Assembly: GCA_002422225.1 (NCBI GenBank)
Contig: DITX01000018.1
Location: 10,679-40,691, forward strand
Direction: 5' to 3'
From: Gammaproteobacteria bacterium UBA6173
GTDB taxonomy: Bacteria > Pseudomonadota > Gammaproteobacteria > Pseudomonadales > Pseudohongiellaceae
Length of the DNA: 30,013 nt
In this document: piece after piece, positions 24,048 to 30,013 of the stretch
Numbering within the stretch: the stretch's first letter is position 1
How the letters are laid out: every line of letters begins with the position of its first letter
The notes under the pieces: generated by a model
Database searches by the model: none
Seen by the model: only the letters and a program-made list of their open reading frames with translations
What the model was told of the DNA's origin: nothing
Made by a program: the position numbers and the translations under genes

Positions 24048-24056
24048 TTTCAGCTT
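24021..24056. repeat. Hexanucleotide tandem repeat over the methyltransferase start
   Basis: Six imperfect 6-base units: CAGTTT twice, CATTTT three times, then CAGCTT. On the minus strand they give three successive ATG-AAA pairs and then CTG-AAA, so copy number changes would alter the number of start codons and N-terminal lysines without shifting frame. Confidence 0.85.
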
Positions 24057-24170
24057 CCCCGACCACAGGTCAGATTAAATTGGGATGGTTGCGTATGGAT
24101 TGTAATGCATGGACCGTGGATTCAACAGACACCTTTCACGCCTGACCTTACCAGCAGCATTTACTGCCTG

Positions 24171-24179
24171 TGCTATCAT
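24171..24179 (+). promoter_or_regulatory. Extended -10 element for the CoA transferase gene
   Basis: TGCTATCAT matches the extended TGnTATAAT form with one change. No good -35 is seen, as allowed for this type. Predicted start near 24186, leader about 42 bases. Confidence 0.4.
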
Positions 24180-24227
24180 CCCGGGCATCAAAATAGACAC
24201 CTCCGAACAGATGGAGAAAGTATCGAT

Positions 24228-25412
24228 ATGAGCAAGGTTCTGGAAGGTATTCGAGTACTGGATTTTGGTCGCTACATAGCAGGGCCATTTTGTGCAAGCT
24301 TGCTGAGTGATCTGGGCGCAGAGGTCATTCGCATCGAAAAGGTTCAAGGCAGCGAAGACCGCTTTTTGTCTCCCGTCAGTGATACCGGTGATGGTGCGTT
24401 GTTTATGCAAATGGGCCGAAACAAACTTGGCATGACGCTGAACCCTATGAAACCAGAAGGCCGTGAGATTGTGCGCAAGCTGGTTGCTACGGCCGATGTA
24501 GTTATCGCAAACCTTCCACCAGACACGCTGGAGGCCATGGGGCTGGACTATGAAAGTCTGAAAGCAGTCAAACCGGATATCATTCTGACCATGATTTCGG
24601 CCTTTGGAACCGGCGGCCCTTACAGCAATCGTGTTGGCTTTGATGGTCTGGGCCAGGCAATGTCAGGCTCTATGTACATGTCAGGCACACCGGAACAACC
24701 GGTAAAAGCGTATGCACCGTTTATCGATTTTGGCACGGCCAGCCTGAGTGCAGTGGGCACCATGGCAGCACTATTCGAGCGTCAACGCACAGGTAAAGGT
24801 CAGGTTGTAGAGGCGTCTTTGTTCAATACAGCGCTAACCATGATGAATGGCTCATTGATTGAACAGGCAATGATTGCGCCCAATCGCACGGCCACTTTGA
24901 ATCGCTCGCAGACATCTGGCCCGGCTGACACCTTTAAAACCCAGGACGGCTGGGTATTGATCCAATCGGTAGGCGGCCCGTTGTTTGAGCGCTGGGTTGA
25001 GTTAATGGGCGAACCGCACTGGTTGTCCGATCCACGTTTCAAAGATGACATCAGCCGCGGCAATCACGGGGAACTGATCAGTGAACGTCTGGCCCACTGG
25101 TGCGCAGAACGCACGTCGGACCAAGTACTGACGGCCATGGAAGCGTCACGGATTCCGGCAGGACCCGTAATGTCACCGCAACAAGTATTGGACGACCCGC
25201 ACGTTGAAGCACGCCAGATGTTCAAACTATTGTCCTACCCGGGAGCGGCGAAACCGGCACCGGTGATGCAGACACCGTTCAGTTTGTCAGGCAACTCCAC
25301 CGGCATTCATCGCCGCGCACCAACCCTGGGAGAACACACCCAGCAATTGATGCTTGAACTGGGTTATTCCGACAGCGATATCCAACGCCTGCGAGACACC
25401 CGCATCATTTAA
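24228..25412 (+). CDS. Family III CoA-transferase (CaiB/BaiF type)
   Basis: Moves CoA between carboxylic acids through an aspartyl-CoA enzyme intermediate; forms an interlocked dimer in the cytosol. 394 residues, typical length. N-terminal LEGIRVLDFGRYIAGPFCAS, the AEVIRIEKVQGSEDR stretch and GFDGLGQAMSG are family hallmarks. The probable nucleophile is D168 in PFIDFGTASL, matching Asp169 of formyl-CoA transferase. ATG at 24228 has GGAGAAAG upstream; a much longer in-frame opening back to 24006 runs through the divergent methyltransferase start and is rejected. Substrate unknown. It ends overlapping the convergent nitroreductase gene by eight bases. Confidence 0.92.
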   Translation: MSKVLEGIRVLDFGRYIAGPFCASLLSDLGAEVIRIEKVQGSEDRFLSPVSDTGDGALFMQMGRNKLGMTLNPMKPEGREIVRKLVATADVVIANLPPDTLEAMGLDYESLKAVKPDIILTMISAFGTGGPYSNRVGFDGLGQAMSGSMYMSGTPEQPVKAYAPFIDFGTASLSAVGTMAALFERQRTGKGQVVEASLFNTALTMMNGSLIEQAMIAPNRTATLNRSQTSGPADTFKTQDGWVLIQSVGGPLFERWVELMGEPHWLSDPRFKDDISRGNHGELISERLAHWCAERTSDQVLTAMEASRIPAGPVMSPQQVLDDPHVEARQMFKLLSYPGAAKPAPVMQTPFSLSGNSTGIHRRAPTLGEHTQQLMLELGYSDSDIQRLRDTRII

Positions 25413-26145
25413 ACAGGAAACCTTGTTCAGCGAGGAACCCGCGCATGTGTGGGCGGGCTTTTTCGCTGAGCAATCCAGCTACCTGCTCGCTCCAGCAGAT
25501 GCCATGCCCGCCCCCGGTGCGGGTTCGGTAATATTCCCGAACCTGCTCGTCATACACGGCGATGGCTGCCTGATCAGCGCTGTCATCGTACACTTCGTTT
25601 TTGACAATCACGGATAAAGGCAGACGAGGTTTTACTTCCGGGTTCTGATCAGGATAACCAAGGCACAGTCCAAACACCGGATAAACGCCCTCTGGAAGCT
25701 TCAACAAGTCGGATACTTCACGCGGATTATTGCGGATTCCGCCGATGTAGCAGATGCCAAGCCCCAGAGATTCCGCTGCAACTACCGCATTTTGTGCCAT
25801 CAATGCAGCATCCACGGTGGCAATAATGAAGTGCTCTGTGTAGTCACCGGAAAATGACTTTCCATACGTTGTGCAGCAATTACCCGCCCTGCGCAGATCA
25901 GCACAAAACACCAGAAACTCGGGAGCACTGGCTACATAGGGCTGGCTGCCCGCATACGCGGCCAATTTTTGGCGACTTTCCGGATTGCGCACACGAATGG
26001 CGGTCGTTCCTTGCAAAAAACTTGACGTGGCGGCACTCTGCCCGGCTAACAATATCTGTTCCAACACAAGATCAGTTACGGGCTGGCTGCTGAATTTGCG
26101 AATGCTGCGATGTGAGCGCAACAAATCAATGGTGGCGTTTGACAC
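25405..26145 (-). CDS. NfsA-like FMN nitroreductase
   Basis: NAD(P)H-dependent flavin reductase of the oxygen-insensitive nitroreductase/FRP group; cytosolic homodimer. 246 residues from a GTG at 26145, close to E. coli NfsA (240). HRSIRKFSSQPV, GQSAATSSFLQ (FMN-binding N-terminus), ESLGLGICYIGGIRNNP and GLCLGYPDQNPEVKPRLP identify the family. An ATG at 26157 is in frame four codons earlier, but its own bases form the Shine-Dalgarno (GGGGA) five bases before the GTG, so the GTG is preferred. A perfect 12-bp palindrome at 26176-26187 lies just upstream. The physiological substrate (quinone, flavin or nitro compound) is not shown by sequence. Confidence 0.9.
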   Translation of the reverse strand: MSNATIDLLRSHRSIRKFSSQPVTDLVLEQILLAGQSAATSSFLQGTTAIRVRNPESRQKLAAYAGSQPYVASAPEFLVFCADLRRAGNCCTTYGKSFSGDYTEHFIIATVDAALMAQNAVVAAESLGLGICYIGGIRNNPREVSDLLKLPEGVYPVFGLCLGYPDQNPEVKPRLPLSVIVKNEVYDDSADQAAIAVYDEQVREYYRTRTGGGHGICWSEQVAGLLSEKARPHMRGFLAEQGFLFK

Positions 26146-26175
26146 GATATTCCCCATTTTGGCTTACATAAAAGC

Positions 26176-26187
26176 TTGCATATGCAA
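26176..26187. promoter_or_regulatory. 12-bp palindrome upstream of the nitroreductase gene
   Basis: TTGCATATGCAA is fully self-complementary and sits about 31 bases before the GTG start, inside the only gap (78 bases) available for the promoter. An operator for an oxidative or electrophile-stress regulator is possible; no named consensus fits clearly. Confidence 0.35.
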
Positions 26188-26223
26188 TGTGATGAGACAG
26201 GAAAATTCAAAAATGCAGTGTTC

Positions 26224-27465
26224 TTACTGTGCAACGGCAGTTAATAACTGATCAAGAAACATGGGCACCACATCATTGGCCAAGGGTGTGGACGCGTTAA
26301 ACAACACCACTAATCCAATATTGTGCTCAGGCACCAAGACCATTTCCGATCGATAACCACGAACGCCACCGCCATGATGGATGACCCGCATACCGCTGTA
26401 ATCCATGATGCGCCAGCCCAGTCCGTACCACACTTTGTCCAACCGTGGCCACCGGTTGAAGTAATTGCCATGGGGTGTTTCTACAATCGGGGTATGTTGC
26501 ATTTCTAGCAGTGTCTCTGAAAGCACCTCAGGGAAACCACCCAGTTGTGCCTGTGCCCATCTACCCATGTCCATAATGGTGGCATTCACACCGGATGCCG
26601 GACCAGTTGTGTAATACGCGGGGTTCAGACTTGTTACCTGCCATCGACCCCGTCCGAATTGATGTGCCTGACTTGCGTTAGGATTGTTCTCATATCCGTC
26701 CAGACCCATCGACGCATCATCCATGCCCAACGGAGAAAAAATATTCTCCTCTACAAAGTCGTCGTAGTTGGTGCCAAGGCTGTACTCAACTACGTCTGCT
26801 ACCAGAGAAAACACCACATTCTGGTACCCATAGCAGCGCCCTGGCGCACAAACTGCCGGAATTTCATGCAGCTTTTCCTGAATTTTATCGTATGCGACAC
26901 CGGCGTCGAGCAAGTTGGAAAACGCGTGCGGCATCAGACCCGTGGTATGGCTGAGCACATGCCGCAAAGTCATGCGATCCGCCCCATCCGCATCACTCCC
27001 CAGCCTGTAGCCAGGAAGCACATGGGAAATTGGTTCGTCCCAGGCAACAATATTGTGATTGACCAACTGCGAGGCAACCGTTCCTGCAAAGGTTTTTGAT
27101 ACCGAAGCAATTCTGAAAACAGTATCTTCAGAGACGGCCTGTTGATCGTCAACACTGCGCACGCCCAAAGTTTCAACGTCAAGAATGCCTTGTGAAGACA
27201 CGATGGCAAGTGCAAGGCCAGGAATTTGATCTTCTGCAACTTTGGCACGTATCCATGACTTGTATGCTTCAAAAGCTTCAATATGCGGCGCGGATACAGG
27301 TTGAGGTAGTTGCCCGGGCAGTTGTTGGAATGCAGCTTGTTGCAGACCCTCCGTGGAGGGTGCTTGAGCGAGAAGGGTGACCGGGCTGATTGCGATAACC
27401 ACTGACAGGAACGTCAGCGTGCGCTTCAAACAAAAGATGTTTTGTGTTTTTACAATCCCGGTCAA
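26224..27465 (-). CDS. Exported serine hydrolase of the class C beta-lactamase fold
   Basis: 413 residues. Signal peptide about 1-34 (hydrophobic LTFLSVVIAISPVTLLAQ). Catalytic motifs of the penicillin-binding/esterase fold: S121-V-S-K124, Y214-Q-N216 and H364-GGG at the third motif position, where true beta-lactamases have KTG. The HxG-type third motif points to an esterase, D-amino-acid peptidase or related hydrolase rather than an antibiotic-resistance enzyme. C206 and C211 are close enough to form a disulfide in the periplasm. The start is TTG at 27465 with GGGAAAG upstream; no ATG is in frame near it, and another TTG 12 codons on is possible. Confidence 0.85.
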   Translation of the reverse strand: MTGIVKTQNIFCLKRTLTFLSVVIAISPVTLLAQAPSTEGLQQAAFQQLPGQLPQPVSAPHIEAFEAYKSWIRAKVAEDQIPGLALAIVSSQGILDVETLGVRSVDDQQAVSEDTVFRIASVSKTFAGTVASQLVNHNIVAWDEPISHVLPGYRLGSDADGADRMTLRHVLSHTTGLMPHAFSNLLDAGVAYDKIQEKLHEIPAVCAPGRCYGYQNVVFSLVADVVEYSLGTNYDDFVEENIFSPLGMDDASMGLDGYENNPNASQAHQFGRGRWQVTSLNPAYYTTGPASGVNATIMDMGRWAQAQLGGFPEVLSETLLEMQHTPIVETPHGNYFNRWPRLDKVWYGLGWRIMDYSGMRVIHHGGGVRGYRSEMVLVPEHNIGLVVLFNASTPLANDVVPMFLDQLLTAVAQ

Positions 27466-27545
27466 TTATTCTTTCCCGCCTAGGTGAATGATGGCTATAA
27501 AAAGCTGACGTGGAAAATAACATGCCACCGGGATTTTGCAAGCAA

Positions 27546-27580
27546 GAAAAAAAAGCCGATCCGCAACATCCAGACCGGCT
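27546..27580 (-). terminator. Intrinsic terminator of the DegP-type protease gene
   Basis: On the minus strand AGCCGGTC and GATCGGCT form an 8-bp stem with one G-U pair around an 11-base loop, followed by eight T. It lies about 80 bases past the protease stop, upstream of the serine hydrolase start. Confidence 0.8.
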
Positions 27581-27661
27581 CCAGGGCAGACCCCCGGTAC
27601 CCTTTTGCTTGACGCTCGGGGTACAACGACTTCCAGCGGGCACTTCAAAAACTCTAAAAAC

Positions 27662-29062
27662 TCAAGGCATAATCAGTAAAAGTGTCTGGCCATCGCGCTC
27701 AACCCCCAACGCTAGCAGCGGCGGCTCTTCACCAAGCAGCGCATTAAAATCGGCCAGATCATCAACCGCTTGCCGGTTCAAAGCAGTGATAACATCTCCG
27801 GATTGCAGGCCGCCTGCGGCAGCGCGACTTTGAGGATCAACAGAGGTAACTCCAACCCCTGATTGTCCTCGAGGCAAATCCTGCAGCTGCGCACCTATAA
27901 ATCTTGATTCATCAGATCTACGCTCACTGGCAGCGCGATTACCAGTACTGGCAGTTTGATTCTGGCCAGCGCTGTCCAGACGGACGGCAAGTGTGAGCGG
28001 ATCACCGTCACGCAACACACGAAGCTCAAGATCCTGATTAACGCCCGCCAATCCCACCGCGTTTCGCAGATCACGGCTACCGTTTACAGGTTTGTTGTTG
28101 ATCGCAACGACCAGGTCACTTGCCTTCAAGCCTGCCCGATCAGCGGCAGTGTCCGGGAATACCTGGGTGACCAGAGCACCCCGCTCGGCGCCCAGTTTGA
28201 GCGTTTCCTCTACCAGCGCGCTGTGATCACGAATCAGCACACCCAGTTGACCGCGCTCAACAACACCATCGCGTAGCAAGTGCCCCATCACCGCTTCAAC
28301 CATGTCCACCGGCACAGCAAACCCAACGCCGGAATTGGTTCCCGACCCAGAAATAATCGCTGTATTGATGCCTACCAAACGCCCTTGCAGATCAACCAAT
28401 GCACCACCGGAATTGCCAACGTTGATGGCCGCATCGGTCTGAATGAAGTCTTCATAATTCTCATCATTGAGCCCCGCACGACCCAGCGCGCTGATGATGC
28501 CCGAGGTCACGGTCTGCCCAAGACCAAAGGGGTTTCCGATTGCCACCACATAATCACCCACACGCAGACTCTCGACATCGGCCAGTGGCAACGCAGTTAG
28601 ACGCTCGGCGTTGATACGAAGCAATGCGATGTCTGTTTTCTGATCGCTACCAATCAGTGTGGCATCCAGCACGCGCCCATCCTGCAGGCTGACACTGATG
28701 TTGTCAGCACCATTAACCACATGATGATTGGTAATAATCAGTCCCTCATCGCTATCAACCACAACACCTGAACCCGCACCTCGCGACTGTCGCATGGGCG
28801 GCTGAGGAGTCTGGGGGCCACCAAAAAACCTGAGCTGATCCGGCATGCGCTGCGAACGCGTTACTGAAATATTAACCACAGCAGGTGTTGCAGACTCCAG
28901 CATAGGCGCCAACGAGGGCATCGCATTGCTCGTATTCGCGTTGATCTGTGCGGTCAATGCCACTGGGGTCAATACTGCAACAAGTACCATGCCCGCACCG
29001 ATGGCTACTCGGCGTAAACGCTTGCCGTGCTGCACTGACATTGAAAAACTGGAATTTGCCAT
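27662..29062 (-). CDS. Periplasmic serine protease, Do/DegP (MucD) family
   Basis: Periplasmic quality-control protease and chaperone. 466 residues: signal peptide or anchor about 1-38, trypsin-like domain with the triad H114 (TNHHVV), D144 (KTDIAL) and S218 (GNSGG), then two PDZ domains (about 270-355 and 385-460). The region between them (SAGQNQTASTGNRAASERRS) is a flexible linker. The ATG at 29062 has a strong GGAGG; an upstream in-frame extension lacks one and is rejected. DegP, DegQ and MucD cannot be told apart by eye. No algU-mucABC or rseAB genes adjoin it. It is divergent from a ToxR-like regulator, with a perfect inverted repeat between them. Confidence 0.93.
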   Translation of the reverse strand: MANSSFSMSVQHGKRLRRVAIGAGMVLVAVLTPVALTAQINANTSNAMPSLAPMLESATPAVVNISVTRSQRMPDQLRFFGGPQTPQPPMRQSRGAGSGVVVDSDEGLIITNHHVVNGADNISVSLQDGRVLDATLIGSDQKTDIALLRINAERLTALPLADVESLRVGDYVVAIGNPFGLGQTVTSGIISALGRAGLNDENYEDFIQTDAAINVGNSGGALVDLQGRLVGINTAIISGSGTNSGVGFAVPVDMVEAVMGHLLRDGVVERGQLGVLIRDHSALVEETLKLGAERGALVTQVFPDTAADRAGLKASDLVVAINNKPVNGSRDLRNAVGLAGVNQDLELRVLRDGDPLTLAVRLDSAGQNQTASTGNRAASERRSDESRFIGAQLQDLPRGQSGVGVTSVDPQSRAAAGGLQSGDVITALNRQAVDDLADFNALLGEEPPLLALGVERDGQTLLLIMP

Positions 29063-29248
29063 TATTACTATCCTCCATCGGATAAACGTAAACGACTGAC
29101 GGATATCGGTTGACGGCAATTGCGGTCAGACTGACTTTCCGATGTCTTCAAAGTACTCAGTGAAGGCAGCAAAAACCTGAGGAAATGGGGAAAAAAATAT
29201 CCAGATTTTGTGAAGAAGGCACTTATGCAGCTTTTTGCAGTCAAAGAA

Positions 29249-29278
29249 CACAGCAAGTTGTGGCAAACTCTTGCTGTG
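29249..29278. promoter_or_regulatory. Perfect 9-bp inverted repeat between degP-type and regulator genes
   Basis: CACAGCAAG and CTTGCTGTG are separated by 12 bases in the 257-base divergent gap, 42 bases before the regulator ATG. No T-run follows on either side. Arm length and about two-turn spacing suit a dimeric DNA-binding protein. No convincing promoter for either gene was found in the gap. Confidence 0.5.
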
Positions 29279-29319
29279 AACATGATACGTGTGACACAAC
29301 TGACGTTCGGGTGATCAGA

Positions 29320-30013
29320 ATGCCTGCAGAAATGAAACGCTTGATCTCTACCACCATGATAGCTAGACCTCGCGAGGTGTCGGCGGCTCCGCCGCCGAAC
29401 CTAGTACGTGCCTTGGCAGCCAATCAAAACCTGTTCGAGCAGGCGTGGGTACTGCAGCCCAATCAGGACGCTTTGGCAGCCGATGCGATTGCAGAGCATG
29501 CACTGCCTGTCTGGCTGGTGGATCCGCTACGTAACCTGATTCAGTTCCGTGCCGCAGAAACGCAAACGATCAAACGGCAAATCGAACCGCGTCTGATGCA
29601 TTTGCTGTGCTTGTTGGCCTCAGCCGACGGCCGGGTTATCAGTCGCGAACAGTTGATGAACGAGCTGTGGCCCAAAGTGGTTGTGAACGAAAACTCACTG
29701 ACTCGCGCAGTGTCAGAGCTGCGTAAAGCCTTAGTTCACCCCGAATTCCCTGCCGCTGACAATGCGCGATGTACGCTGATTGAAACCTTGTCTAAAAAAG
29801 GATATCGCTTGAATGCGCAGATCCATTTTAATGTCGCTACATTGTTGAATGCCGATACAGTGGCTCCAATTTCGAGTGGCGTGGCGCGAGCGCAACTATC
29901 TCAGCCACGACTTCAGCTTGTAAAGGGCATGGTGATTGCTGTGGCGCTGTTGATGTTGCCATGGTCGATGAGTTTGCTTGAGGAGCCCCTTTCTTCAGAC
30001 CTTGTTGGCTTGA
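29320..30013 (+). CDS. ToxR/CadC-like membrane-anchored transcription regulator, partial
   Basis: 231 codons are visible and the frame is open at the window end. Residues about 65-165 form an OmpR/PhoB-type winged helix: IEPRLMHLLCLLASADGRVI, then SREQLMNELWPKVVV and NENSLTRAVSELRKAL (recognition helix), and KKGYRL at the wing. A single hydrophobic span (about 207-225, MVIAVALLMLPW) follows, giving the ToxR/CadC plan of cytoplasmic DNA-binding domain, membrane anchor and periplasmic sensor; the sensor lies outside the window. The first about 60 residues are an unusual extension before the DNA-binding domain. ATG at 29320 is chosen; GTG at 29311 and ATG at 29332 are alternatives and no clear Shine-Dalgarno decides. 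Confidence 0.85.
   Translation, partial: MPAEMKRLISTTMIARPREVSAAPPPNLVRALAANQNLFEQAWVLQPNQDALAADAIAEHALPVWLVDPLRNLIQFRAAETQTIKRQIEPRLMHLLCLLASADGRVISREQLMNELWPKVVVNENSLTRAVSELRKALVHPEFPAADNARCTLIETLSKKGYRLNAQIHFNVATLLNADTVAPISSGVARAQLSQPRLQLVKGMVIAVALLMLPWSMSLLEEPLSSDLVGL

Noticed and set aside
23423..24145. 240-codon plus-strand frame antisense to the methyltransferase gene
   Set aside because: Shadow frame rich in Pro, Arg, His and Cys with no recognisable domain; the minus-strand protein has clear motifs.
24006..24227. N-terminal extension of the CoA transferase frame
   Set aside because: It translates the hexamer repeat into low-complexity text and lacks a ribosome site; the family start and Shine-Dalgarno are at 24228.
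26224..27465. Antibiotic-resistance beta-lactamase
   Set aside because: The SxxK and YxN motifs are present but the third motif is HGGG and not KTG, which fits esterase or peptidase members of the fold.
29282..29314. Ten-codon leader frame before the ToxR-like gene
   Set aside because: No ribosome site or repeated codons suggest a leader peptide; frames this short occur by chance.
1..30013. rRNA, tRNA, CRISPR arrays, intact insertion sequences or prophage
   Set aside because: No regularly spaced repeats, tRNA-like cloverleaf sequences, transposase or phage genes were recognised by eye.

Overview
The window is a stretch of gammaproteobacterial chromosome of balanced base composition (about half GC by eye, not computed). 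The taxonomic call rests on gene order and style. The cluster rplU-rpmA-obgE-proB lies divergent from ispB, with rpsT facing proB and murJ nearby, as in many Gammaproteobacteria. rpsT starts with TTG, as in E. coli. There are also TonB-dependent and DegP-type envelope genes and FNR/ANR-like boxes. A free-living, probably aquatic relative of Pseudomonadales/Cellvibrionales is my best guess; the sequence does not fix the genus.

Layout. 1-4892: a one-carbon and amino-acid block with purU (cut by the window edge), two small secreted proteins of unknown function, gloA, folD and an aromatic/aspartate aminotransferase. 4896-6785: a UspA stress protein divergent from an unannotated 35-residue membrane peptide, with two FNR/ANR-like boxes between them, then a class I DAHP synthase. 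6876-13652: murJ, a decayed Nramp-type metal transporter, a Dps miniferritin, rpsT, and the proB/obgE/rpmA/rplU group. 13895-16885: ispB and an AMP-forming acyl-CoA synthetase. 16882-20924: a transglutaminase/TPR lipoprotein, ETF-ubiquinone oxidoreductase and a YfcH-like SDR protein. 21102-27465: a TonB-dependent receptor, an exported SAM methyltransferase, a CaiB-type CoA transferase, an NfsA-like nitroreductase and an exported serine hydrolase. 27662-30013: a DegP/MucD protease divergent from a ToxR/CadC-like membrane regulator that runs off the window.

Shared themes are limited. PurU and FolD both act on folate one-carbon units. The acyl-CoA synthetase, CoA transferase and ETF-QO fit fatty-acid or branched-acid catabolism feeding the quinone pool. 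ispB supplies the quinone side chain. The shikimate enzyme and the aminotransferase serve aromatic amino acids.

Most of the window is ordinary core genome. I found no rRNA, tRNA, CRISPR array, intact insertion sequence or prophage, and I do not claim a new multi-gene system. The points most worth a second look are: the small membrane peptide with an FNR class II-like promoter; a hexanucleotide repeat at the start of a secreted methyltransferase; the Nramp pseudogene beside Dps; the altered 3' end and hairpin after the first secreted gene; and the inverted repeat between degP/mucD and the membrane regulator.
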